From an uncultured Cuneatibacter sp. (GTDB lineage Bacteria > Bacillota > Clostridia > Lachnospirales > Lachnospiraceae): a stretch of 64,000 nt of DNA. This document shows positions 9,110 to 17,092 of the stretch, piece after piece. The stretch covers positions 62,001 through 126,000 of the forward strand of contig CAKQHB010000003.1 of NCBI GenBank assembly GCA_934234215.1. The letters are read 5' to 3'. The position numbers and the translations under genes were made by a program. Positions within the stretch are counted from its first letter, which is position 1. Each line of letters starts with the position of its first letter. The notes under the pieces were generated by a model. It did no database searches and had not been told where the DNA came from. It saw nothing but the letters and a program-made list of their open reading frames with translations.

Positions 9110-9246
9110 ACTTTATAGGAAATTGCGTCGCATTTCCTATAAAGTAAAAAAGCGCTACGCATGGATCCGCACTGCGGCGGAACAGAATTTGTCGCTTCGC
9201 GACCCGCCGCAGGCGGAGAATCCTGCGGAGCAGGATTCTATTTTTA
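9110..9246. repeat. Interspersed structured repeat, copy 2
   Basis: Reverse orientation relative to the copies at 131-264 and 32697-32837. It begins with a long hairpin (CTTTATAGGAAAT, GCGTCGC loop region, ATTTCCTATAAAG), continues with CACTGCGGCGGAA, TTGTCGCTTCGCGACCC and GCCGCAGGCGG, and ends in the GAATCCTG/CAGGATTC hairpin and a T run. Similarity to the 32697 copy is high over the whole length. Confidence 0.85.
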
Positions 9247-9273
9247 TTTCCGACAAGCAGATAATATTAAAAG

Positions 9274-9317
9274 AAGGAAGAAATTCGGTATGTAATAAGG
9301 AACTTCTTCCTTTTTTT
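9274..9317. terminator. Terminator between the repeat and radA
   Basis: Inverted repeat AAGGAAGAA / TTCTTCCTT with a T run on the plus strand and a shorter T run on the minus strand. It lies 24 bases past the radA stop and probably ends the radA operon, possibly acting in both directions. Confidence 0.6.
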
Positions 9318-9340
9318 GTTCTGCAAATTTTTTGCTGATT

Positions 9341-10723
9341 TTATTTTTTCTCTTTTTTCAAATACTGCAGCACTTCACTGAGATTTTTTACACCGACACA
9401 GTGCATCCCCTTGGGAATATCCAGTCCTTCCAGTGCTACCTGCGGTGCAATGCAAGTAGAAAATCCCAGCTTTGAAGCTTCCTGCAATCTCTTCGCACAC
9501 TGACTGACGCTTCGCACTTCGCCGGAAATACCAACTTCTCCGAATGCCATCGTGTGTTCGTCCACTTCAATATCCAGATAGCTGGAAATCAGTGCGATCA
9601 CGATTGCCAGATCCATAGACGGCTCGGATACCCGCATACCGCCAGTGACATTGACATAGGCATCACACTGCCCCAGAGATAGGTGCAGGCGTTTTTCCAG
9701 CACTGCCATGAGCAGGTTCACACGGTTATAATCCGTGCCGACTGCAGTTCGTCTCGGCATGCCAAAGTTTGTCCGGCATACAAGTGCCTGTACTTCCATC
9801 AGGATCGGCCTCGTTCCCTCCACGGAACAGGACACAACCGAACCGGATGCATGCTCCGGTCTTCCCTGCAGCAGATATGCCGAAGGGTTTTCCACCTCCC
9901 GCAGACCGGTATTCTGCATCTCAAAGACACCAATCTCGTTTGTGGATCCAAAACGGTTCTTTACGGCACGCAGGATACGATAAGAAGCACTGCGGTCGCC
10001 CTCAAAGTACAGAACTGTATCTACCATATGTTCCAGAACACGGGGACCTGCCACCATGCCCTCTTTCGTCACATGACCAACCAGAAATGTGGCAATACCC
10101 TCTCCCTTTGCCAACTGGAGCAGCTGATTCGTACACTCCCGCACCTGTCCGACACTGCCCGGAGCCGAAGAAATATCCTCCCGAAACATTGTCTGAATGG
10201 AATCAATAACAACAAGATCCGGCTTTTGCTCCCGGATCGTCTCCGAGATCGTATCCAGATTTGTCTCGCACAGCAGATACAATCCCTCTTCGAATTCGCC
10301 CATACGGTCTGCACGCATCTTAATCTGCCGTTTGGACTCCTCGCCGGAAATATATAAGACCTTTTTACCGGAAGAAACGAGATTCCGACACATCTGCAGC
10401 AAAATCGTGGATTTTCCAATGCCGGGATCTCCGCCGATCAGTACAAGAGATGCCGGGACAATTCCGCCTCCCAGCACACGATCCATCTCTAAAATCCCGC
10501 TGGAAAAGCGAGGCTCCTCCTCAGTGGAAATCTCCCGAAGTCGTACCGGAATTCTTTTTTCCCGGCTCTCTGCAGCGGACAGCTTTCTGCCCTTCCCGGA
10601 AGACTTCGGTGCAGTCGGTTCTTCTACCAGCGTATTCCAGTTTTTGCAGCTGGGGCATTGCCCCAGCCACTTTGGTGTTTCATATCCGCATTCTTTACAG
10701 AAAAAGACGCTGGTGCTCTTCAT
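9341..10723 (-). CDS. radA: DNA repair protein RadA (Sms)
   Basis: RecA-like ATPase that helps branch migration in recombinational repair. 460 residues, as usual. It has the N-terminal zinc finger (CKECGYETPKWLGQCPSC), Walker A GGDPGIGKST near residue 95, the RadA signature KNRFGSTNEIGVF near 255, and a C-terminal Lon-protease-like domain. Its ATG overlaps the clpC stop as ATGA, indicating translational coupling, so it is the last gene of the stress operon. Confidence 0.96.
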   Translation of the reverse strand: MKSTSVFFCKECGYETPKWLGQCPSCKNWNTLVEEPTAPKSSGKGRKLSAAESREKRIPVRLREISTEEEPRFSSGILEMDRVLGGGIVPASLVLIGGDPGIGKSTILLQMCRNLVSSGKKVLYISGEESKRQIKMRADRMGEFEEGLYLLCETNLDTISETIREQKPDLVVIDSIQTMFREDISSAPGSVGQVRECTNQLLQLAKGEGIATFLVGHVTKEGMVAGPRVLEHMVDTVLYFEGDRSASYRILRAVKNRFGSTNEIGVFEMQNTGLREVENPSAYLLQGRPEHASGSVVSCSVEGTRPILMEVQALVCRTNFGMPRRTAVGTDYNRVNLLMAVLEKRLHLSLGQCDAYVNVTGGMRVSEPSMDLAIVIALISSYLDIEVDEHTMAFGEVGISGEVRSVSQCAKRLQEASKLGFSTCIAPQVALEGLDIPKGMHCVGVKNLSEVLQYLKKEKK

Positions 10724-13191
10724 TCAGCCTCCTTTGCAGGCTCCGGACAAAACTCGATGGCGCCATCCTTTGCATCGATCCGAACATCCATACCCTTTTG
10801 AATGTTGCCAACAAGGATCTCTTCTGCCAAACGATCCTCGATGAGATTTTGGATCACACGGCGCAACGGTCTTGCACCATATTTTTCATCGTAGCCCTTT
10901 TCAATCAGAATCTCCTTCGCCGCATCGGTAATCTGCATCGTCAGCTCCATCTGCTCAGAAGCTCTCTTCTCGATCGTCTTCATCATAATCACAACAATCT
11001 CGCTGATGTTCTCCTTTGTCAGCGGATGGAAAACGATCGTCTCATCGATACGATTCAGAAACTCCGGCTTGAATGTCTGCTGAACCTCTTCCATGACGCG
11101 GCTCTTCATAAACTCGTAATCCTGCTTCGGTGCATCTGCCACAGTGCCAAAACCAAGACGCTTCTGTGTCAGGATGTTGGCAGCACCACAGTTTGATGTC
11201 ATAATAATGACGGTATTTTTAAAGTCGATGCGACGTCCCTGAGAATCGGTGATCTGTCCATCGTCCAATACCTGCAGCAAAATATTAAACACATCCGGAT
11301 GCGCCTTCTCGATTTCATCAAACAGTAAAATCGAGTACGGATTTCTCCGAACTTTTTCGCTGAGCTGACCACCCTCCTCATAACCGACATATCCGGGCGG
11401 AGAACCGATGAGCTTGCTGACGCTGTGCTTCTCCATATATTCCGACATGTCAACACGAATAATTGCATTTTCCGAGCCAAACATTGCTTCTGCCAATGCC
11501 TTTGACAGCTCTGTTTTGCCGACACCGGTAGGTCCAAGGAACAGAAAGCTGCCGATGGGACGCTTCGGATCCTTCAATCCGACACGACCTCTGCGAATTG
11601 CCTTTGCAACGGCTGCGACTGCGGCATCCTGTCCAATAACTCTCTTATGCAAGATTTCTTCCAGATGGCGCAGACGCTCTGCTTCTCCCTCTTCCAGACT
11701 CTTGACTGGAATTCGCGTCCAGTCAGAGACAACTTCTGCAATCTGCTCGACACCAACGATGGGACAACTGTTTTTCTTTTCTTCTTCCCACTGCATCGTG
11801 CGAACCTGAATCTCCTGCTTTTTTTCCTGCTGGAGACGTTTGATCTCACCGGCACGCTCATATGCCTCAGCGCTGATTGCCTGCTCTTTTTCTTTTTCCA
11901 GATCCTGTACTTCTTTTTCCAGATCTTTGATATCTGCCGGTGTAACATACGTCGTCAGACGTACTTTGGACGATGCCTCATCAATCAGGTCGATGGCTTT
12001 GTCCGGCAGAAAACGATCGTTGATATAGCGGGCAGACAGGGAAACAGCTGCCTCCAGTGCTTCATCTGTGATTGTAACTTTGTGATGCTCCTCATAAGCG
12101 CCCCGCAGTCCGCGAAGAATCTCTACTGCCTCTTCCGCAGACGGTTCCTCCACCATGACCGGCTGGAAACGACGCTCCAGAGCGGCATCCTTTTCGATGT
12201 GCTTGCGGTATTCCTGAATGGTTGTTGCACCGATGATCTGAATCTCACCGCGGGCAAGCGCTGGTTTCAAGATATTGGAAGCATCCATCGCGCCCTCTGC
12301 GCCGCCGGCACCGATGATCGTATGCAGCTCATCAATAAACAACAGGACACCGCCATCATTTCGCACTTCGTTGATGACGGTCTTGATCCGTTCCTCGAAC
12401 TCACCACGGTACTTAGAACCTGCCACCATGCCGGACAGATCCAGCGTCACCAGTCTTTTTCCGGAGATCGTCTCCGGGATGTTCCCCTCCACGATCCGCG
12501 CCGCAAGACCCTCTGCAATGGCAGTCTTACCGACGCCGGGTTCTCCGATCAGACAGGGATTGTTCTTCGTACGGCGGCTCAAAATCTGAATGACGCGCGT
12601 GATTTCCGTCTCTCTGCCAATGACCGGATCAAGCTTTCCCTCTTTTGCCATCGCAGTCAGATCTCTGCCATACTGATCCAGTGTGGGCGTGGAACTGTTC
12701 TTATTAGAGCCCTTGGGGGCAGAATTTTTCATCTCCTCCCGCACAGACGCGGCATCCTGTCCGCTGCTGACATACAGATCCAGATACATCTTTCGGATAT
12801 CGACATTCAGTGTATTCAACAGGCGGATCGCACCGCAATCCGGCTCCTTCAAAATCGCAACAAGAATGTGCTCCGTTCCGATCAGCGGAGATCTCGTATG
12901 CAATGCCTCTTTATAGCTGTTTTCCAACACGCGGCGTGCCTTCGGAGTATATCCCTCCGGATCGGCAATTCCAACTGCTGCGTTCTGCGTCATGAACTGC
13001 TGGATCAACTGGAAGACACGCTCCTCGCTGATGCCGTGATTGTCCAGGACTCTGGCGGCAACACCGGTTCCCTCCTGAATCAGGCCAATCAGAAGGTGCT
13101 CTGTCCCGACAAGAGGATGTCCCAGAGATTCTGCGGCATCCACAGCCAGCGACAGGGCATCTTTTGCTTTATTCGTAAAACGATCTGTCAT
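10720..13191 (-). CDS. clpC: ATP-dependent Clp protease ATPase subunit ClpC
   Basis: Unfoldase that feeds phospho-arginine-marked and adaptor-bound proteins to ClpP. 823 residues in the standard order: double Clp-N repeat (1-145), first AAA domain with GEPGVGKTA, coiled middle/UVR segment (EKEKEQAISAEAYERAGEIK), second AAA domain with GPTGVGKTE and the C-terminal D2 small domain. The loop RLGF in the second AAA domain fits the ClpP-docking loop. It follows mcsB by 4 bases and overlaps radA. Confidence 0.97.
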   Translation of the reverse strand: MTDRFTNKAKDALSLAVDAAESLGHPLVGTEHLLIGLIQEGTGVAARVLDNHGISEERVFQLIQQFMTQNAAVGIADPEGYTPKARRVLENSYKEALHTRSPLIGTEHILVAILKEPDCGAIRLLNTLNVDIRKMYLDLYVSSGQDAASVREEMKNSAPKGSNKNSSTPTLDQYGRDLTAMAKEGKLDPVIGRETEITRVIQILSRRTKNNPCLIGEPGVGKTAIAEGLAARIVEGNIPETISGKRLVTLDLSGMVAGSKYRGEFEERIKTVINEVRNDGGVLLFIDELHTIIGAGGAEGAMDASNILKPALARGEIQIIGATTIQEYRKHIEKDAALERRFQPVMVEEPSAEEAVEILRGLRGAYEEHHKVTITDEALEAAVSLSARYINDRFLPDKAIDLIDEASSKVRLTTYVTPADIKDLEKEVQDLEKEKEQAISAEAYERAGEIKRLQQEKKQEIQVRTMQWEEEKKNSCPIVGVEQIAEVVSDWTRIPVKSLEEGEAERLRHLEEILHKRVIGQDAAVAAVAKAIRRGRVGLKDPKRPIGSFLFLGPTGVGKTELSKALAEAMFGSENAIIRVDMSEYMEKHSVSKLIGSPPGYVGYEEGGQLSEKVRRNPYSILLFDEIEKAHPDVFNILLQVLDDGQITDSQGRRIDFKNTVIIMTSNCGAANILTQKRLGFGTVADAPKQDYEFMKSRVMEEVQQTFKPEFLNRIDETIVFHPLTKENISEIVVIMMKTIEKRASEQMELTMQITDAAKEILIEKGYDEKYGARPLRRVIQNLIEDRLAEEILVGNIQKGMDVRIDAKDGAIEFCPEPAKEAE

Positions 13192-13195
13192 AAAT

Positions 13196-14239
13196 TCACT
13201 CTTCCTCCTTGCACTCCGGAAGATGCTTCCGGATATATTCCGCCCGATAGCGGTTCTGCTCCTCCTCGCTCATCTCCCGATGATACATCGTCTGGAGCGA
13301 TGCACTCTGGCAGCACTGCATCATCTGAAACAGCGAAACCGGTGTTTCAAACTGAATCAATCCCAACGTTGCGCCAAGCCGCAGCTTGGATAAATAATGC
13401 AGGGCATCCTTGATCGTCAGAGAGCGGGCATAGCGCAGCAATCCATATGCGCGATAGGTCTGATCTTCTCTGGCATCCTTCTGATTCTGCATCGCCAGCT
13501 CCCGCAGTTTTTTCTCCTGCTCCAGAATCCTGCGTCCGATTTTATTCAGTACCGCAATCAAATCCTCCTCGGACTGCCCCAGTGTCTTTTGATTATAGAT
13601 TACATACATATCTCCGTAGGCTTCCCCATCAGAGCCGAATGCCTGCTTCATCACGATTCCGAACCGGCTAACCTCCTGCATCGTAGCGGAAAATCGCTTA
13701 CTGCCGGAAAGGAGCGGCAGATGCAGCAGCAAATATGCCCGCATGCCAGTACCAAGATGTGTCGGATATGTCGTCATATATCCGAACTTCGGATCAAAAG
13801 CATATTCGTATTTTTCGTTGATCTGATCGTCCAGTCGATCTGCCTGCGCCCATGCTCCTTCCAGATTCAGGCCACTGCAGCTGACTTGCAGGCGAATATG
13901 ATCCTCTCCATTAAAAATCAAGCCGACAGACTCATCCTTGGAAAGCATCATGGACATCGGGTGCGTGTTCTCCGCAATTCCATGACTGATGAGCTGCCGC
14001 TCCTGAAGCGCCATCCGCGCCCGGTCGCTGAGTTGCTGCAGATCCATCGTATCGTAATCCAACCCGGTGGTCGTCTGCAGGCAGGCAAAAGAACTTTCCA
14101 ACTGCTGATCCAGAGTTGCCAGGTCTTCATCTGTCATCTTTACCGGAAACAGGTATCCCTTCAGGTTTCGCTGTAAACGTACACGACTGGCAACAACGAT
14201 ATCATCGTCAGCGCCTTCTCTCTCGTACCATTTAAGCAT
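13196..14239 (-). CDS. mcsB: Protein arginine kinase McsB
   Basis: Phosphorylates arginines on damaged proteins to mark them for ClpCP. The start at 14239 (MLKWYEREG) is chosen from homology and a GGAGGAGGG site inside mcsA, giving 347 residues. The guanidino-kinase fold is clear (VVASRVRLQRNL at 15-26, GTGMRA at 163-168). Two familiar positions differ: the kinase motif usually written NEEDH reads NGEDH (110-114), keeping the second glutamate, and the SCPTNVGTG cysteine described in Bacillus McsB is a tyrosine (TTYPTHLGTG, Tyr158). Overlaps mcsA by 8 bases. Confidence 0.93.
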   Translation of the reverse strand: MLKWYEREGADDDIVVASRVRLQRNLKGYLFPVKMTDEDLATLDQQLESSFACLQTTTGLDYDTMDLQQLSDRARMALQERQLISHGIAENTHPMSMMLSKDESVGLIFNGEDHIRLQVSCSGLNLEGAWAQADRLDDQINEKYEYAFDPKFGYMTTYPTHLGTGMRAYLLLHLPLLSGSKRFSATMQEVSRFGIVMKQAFGSDGEAYGDMYVIYNQKTLGQSEEDLIAVLNKIGRRILEQEKKLRELAMQNQKDAREDQTYRAYGLLRYARSLTIKDALHYLSKLRLGATLGLIQFETPVSLFQMMQCCQSASLQTMYHREMSEEEQNRYRAEYIRKHLPECKEEE

Positions 14240-14780
14240 CAATACCCTCCTCCTGCAGCTTCCGGATCTCATCCCGGTATCGCGCCGCTTCTTCATATTC
14301 TTCTTCGGAGATGGCCTCCTGCAGACGGGATCGCAGCACAGCTAAGCGATCCTCCATCGTCTCCTGAGGTGCACCGGCAGCAGAACCATCTTCGGTCTGC
14401 GTCTCCGTCTGATAACGGGGATGCTTTCCCACATGAGTATCACTGCCCTGCAGCTTCTTAATGTTGCTGCTCATCAAAATGCTGAAGGTATCATAACAGT
14501 CCGGGCAGCCAAACTGACTGTCCCGTACAAACTCTCCATAACTCATACCACAGGTAGGGCATACGATCTGGTCATAATTCTCTTTCTCTTCGGTCTGGTC
14601 GTCTCCGTTTAATCCAAGAATACCGGACAGCAGCTTTCCAAACGGAAAATCATCGAAAAGCTGTGCCAGCTCTGTCTCTTGTGCACATGCCGAACAGAGG
14701 TTATGCTCATGCACAACTCCGTTGACAACTTCTTTTATTACAATATTTGCTTCCCTTTCATGGCAGCGTTCACATAACAT
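14232..14780 (-). CDS. mcsA: McsA, zinc-binding activator of McsB
   Basis: 182 residues. Two pairs of CxxC zinc ligands form each metal site (CERCHE and CSAC near the N-terminus; CPTC and CPDC near residues 74-95), followed by a C-terminal UVR motif (LQEAISEEEYEEAARYRDEI). In Bacillus McsA binds and activates McsB and tunes ClpC. The order mcsA-mcsB-clpC with overlaps is the standard operon. Confidence 0.93.
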   Translation of the reverse strand: MLCERCHEREANIVIKEVVNGVVHEHNLCSACAQETELAQLFDDFPFGKLLSGILGLNGDDQTEEKENYDQIVCPTCGMSYGEFVRDSQFGCPDCYDTFSILMSSNIKKLQGSDTHVGKHPRYQTETQTEDGSAAGAPQETMEDRLAVLRSRLQEAISEEEYEEAARYRDEIRKLQEEGIDA

Positions 14781-14803
14781 GATCTCTCACTCTCCTACTC
14801 TCG

Positions 14804-15175
14804 TCAGCCACAATAATCATCATACATCTCTTCTACCAGTGCGATCATCTCTTCTTTCGTGACCGAACGGCATCGCGCCTTTGCAAGAATCACACGAAGA
14901 TCTCTCCGCAGCTCCTGAATCGTCTGGAGCTTATCCGCATCCAGTGCGATCACAGCACCTTTTCTGCGGTCGATCTTGACAAAGCCCTCCTGACGCAGCA
15001 TCGCATATGCCTTATTTACTGTATGCATATTGATGCCGATACTGTCCGCCAGCTGGCGAACAGATGGAAGGGAGTCTCCCTCCTGAATCTCATCCGAGGC
15101 AATGCCCAGAATTACACGGTTGCAGATCTGCAAATATAAGGCTTCATCACTGTTAAAATCTATTTCCCAAAGCAT
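14804..15175 (-). CDS. GntR-family regulator (short YtrA-type) heading the clpC operon
   Basis: 123 residues: an N-terminal winged helix-turn-helix of GntR type (ALYLQICNRVILGI, then LPSVRQLADSIGINMHTVNKAY at about 40-62) and a short helical tail without a ligand-binding domain, as in the YtrA subgroup. It lies 23 bases before mcsA, the place where ctsR is found in Bacillus. No CtsR is present in the window. An inverted repeat in its promoter (15198-15220) is a natural operator candidate, so it may be an autorepressor controlling the stress operon. That role is inferred from position only. Confidence 0.88.
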   Translation of the reverse strand: MLWEIDFNSDEALYLQICNRVILGIASDEIQEGDSLPSVRQLADSIGINMHTVNKAYAMLRQEGFVKIDRRKGAVIALDADKLQTIQELRRDLRVILAKARCRSVTKEEMIALVEEMYDDYCG

Positions 15176-15197
15176 GGTATACCAACCCCTTACACGA

Positions 15198-15220
15198 TTG
15201 TTATATATATTCTATAACAA
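15198..15220 (-). promoter_or_regulatory. Inverted-repeat operator candidate before the GntR-clpC operon
   Basis: TTGTTATA and TATAACAA form a perfect 8-bp inverted repeat with a 7-base centre, 22 bases upstream of the GntR start codon. The TATA-rich repeat overlaps the likely -10 region, so bound repressor would block transcription. Confidence 0.6.
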
Positions 15221-15277
15221 AAGTCGAAATTAAGCAAGCGAATTTTCAAGAAAATCGAACGTATGTTTTTAAACAAC

Positions 15278-15312
15278 AAAACAGACGCGTCTCCCACCGG
15301 GAAAAGCGTCTG
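15278..15312 (-). terminator. Terminator of the surface-protein operon
   Basis: CAGACGC and GCGTCTG pair around a 17-base loop, followed on the minus strand by TTTTGTTGTTT. It lies just past the stop at 15335. Confidence 0.75.
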
Positions 15313-15334
15313 TCTGTCCATTTCTTTTTAACGG

Positions 15335-17071
15335 TTAGTCTCCTTTTTTATCCAAGTCGATGACTTCCATATCATCCTCTTCTTTTGTCGTAGGCGTGTC
15401 TTTCGGAGTTTCCGATGCGAAATCAATCACTTCCTCTTCTTCCGGGACGATCGGTGCTGCATCAACCTCTTCGAAAAGATCTTCCGGCTGATCTACCTCT
15501 GTTTCCGGTTCCGAAGTCTCCTCGCTGTTAGAAGGTTCTTCCGCGAGATAGTCCACTGGCTCTGCTGCCCGCAGTTCATCCAGCTCGTCTTCCAGATCAT
15601 CCTGTTTCTTCTTTGCACGAAGCAGCAGGATCTGTACTGCGATAAAGCCAATTAATAAGGCAATCGTCAAAACAAGGAAAATGGTCATCAGGAGACGATT
15701 CCGAAATACCTGCTGATCTTTCTCCGCAAGCTCTTTTTCATGTGCTGTCTGCAAAGCATCCAACTCTTCCTGCGAATCTCCGTCACTCACATAGCGGAAA
15801 AAGCTGCCGCTTTCCGCATCGTAGCGATACCACTGTGCATCGCCTGCGGCATTCATTCCATAGACAAGATAAAGATTTTCGTCGGAATCCTCTTTCTGGT
15901 AAGCGATGATCGTCTTTCCATTTACCTCAAGCTCGACTGTATTGTAACCCTCTGGAACCGTTTCTTCCGCAGGCAAGGCCAGAAATACAAGGCTGTCTTC
16001 CGGCTGGTTTGCTGTCACATAAGGATATGCTTTCTTTTCAGCTTCATCCCAGATATAAAAAGCTCCATTTTTGCCAGACTCATCAGTCAGGTAAACAAGA
16101 ACCAAACCTCTGGAATCTTTTGCAGCTGCAATCGAGCCCTTCTCCAATACAAGCTTTTCTTCCTTGAAATTTTTCGGCAGTTCAATTCCGGAAAGAGAAT
16201 CTACACCATACAACGTGGAGCCGTTTTCCAACTGTACCGGAACCTTTTCCTGTTTCGCTTCAGTCTCGGTCTCACTCTCTGTCTCCGAACCGGACTCTGT
16301 TGTGCTGGATTCTGCAGAGGAAGAGCTTGCCGCTACAGAAGAAGACGGTGCCTCCGAAGAAGCAACAGCTGCTGCCGCGCGAACAACACAGATTGGGTAA
16401 TCTCTTGCAGTCGCACCGTCCATCGCAACAACATGAATGTTAAACCAGTTTTCACCGGGCTGTAAGCTATCAAAAGGACCGCTGACAGACACCGTACCAT
16501 AGGAAGCACGGGCATCTACTGCAAAGTTGGTAACGCCACTATCTGCATTTAGCCTCCAACTGCCAGCTGACGGATCTAACTGTCCCAAAGAAGTGTTCAG
16601 AAAGCTCAGAGAAACGTCACTGTAGCCTTCCGGTGGCTGTACAGGTGCCGGATTTTGTACAGTGATAGCAGAACTTGCAGACGCAGTACCATTATCGCCA
16701 TCCATATATCCGATTACAACATCACCGAGACGAAAACTAGCAGTTCCCTGTGCTTTCGAAGTAAATGTGTAAGAAAAGCTTTTTGTTGCGGCAGTATTAT
16801 CCGTCTCTAAAATCTGAATCATGCCACTGCCACCATCGGGGCCAGTTACAATACCACTGTCATAATACAGGTTCATCTGGCAGATCATTTCTTTCGGAGT
16901 GCTCAGAGTAACCGTAACGGTAAAACTTTCTCCAACTGCTACCTGAGATGCACTCACGCTGATGGAAGCGCTGCCGTTTGTTTCTGCATGGCTCTGCATT
17001 GCGGGAGCCGCGGTTAAGACACAGATTACCGTCAGAAGCATCGCCATTATTTTTCTGTAGGAAATTTTCAT
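15335..17071 (-). CDS. Membrane-anchored cohesin-like surface protein (second of two)
   Basis: 578 residues. Signal peptide to about residue 29 (ends QSHAE); cohesin-like beta-sandwich at about 32-142 (SISVSASQVAVGESFTVTV); cadherin-like beta-sandwich at about 150-232; a Ser/Glu/Thr-rich linker; a further extracellular beta domain ending LYLVYGMNAAGDAQWYRYD; a transmembrane helix (LLMTIFLVLTIALLIGFIAV) near 465; and a very acidic cytoplasmic tail of about 95 residues. It is the third gene of the operon, 21 bases after the dockerin-bearing hydrolase, and shares architecture with 19137-20786. Likely role: displaying or holding a dockerin protein at the cell surface (inferred). Confidence 0.75.
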   Translation of the reverse strand: MKISYRKIMAMLLTVICVLTAAPAMQSHAETNGSASISVSASQVAVGESFTVTVTLSTPKEMICQMNLYYDSGIVTGPDGGSGMIQILETDNTAATKSFSYTFTSKAQGTASFRLGDVVIGYMDGDNGTASASSAITVQNPAPVQPPEGYSDVSLSFLNTSLGQLDPSAGSWRLNADSGVTNFAVDARASYGTVSVSGPFDSLQPGENWFNIHVVAMDGATARDYPICVVRAAAAVASSEAPSSSVAASSSSAESSTTESGSETESETETEAKQEKVPVQLENGSTLYGVDSLSGIELPKNFKEEKLVLEKGSIAAAKDSRGLVLVYLTDESGKNGAFYIWDEAEKKAYPYVTANQPEDSLVFLALPAEETVPEGYNTVELEVNGKTIIAYQKEDSDENLYLVYGMNAAGDAQWYRYDAESGSFFRYVSDGDSQEELDALQTAHEKELAEKDQQVFRNRLLMTIFLVLTIALLIGFIAVQILLLRAKKKQDDLEDELDELRAAEPVDYLAEEPSNSEETSEPETEVDQPEDLFEEVDAAPIVPEEEEVIDFASETPKDTPTTKEEDDMEVIDLDKKGD

Positions 17072-17092
17072 CTTTTTAATTTTATCCTTCCT

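Noticed and set aside
11647..13413. 588-residue plus-strand open frame
   Set aside because: Antisense shadow of clpC, with low-complexity composition and no motifs.
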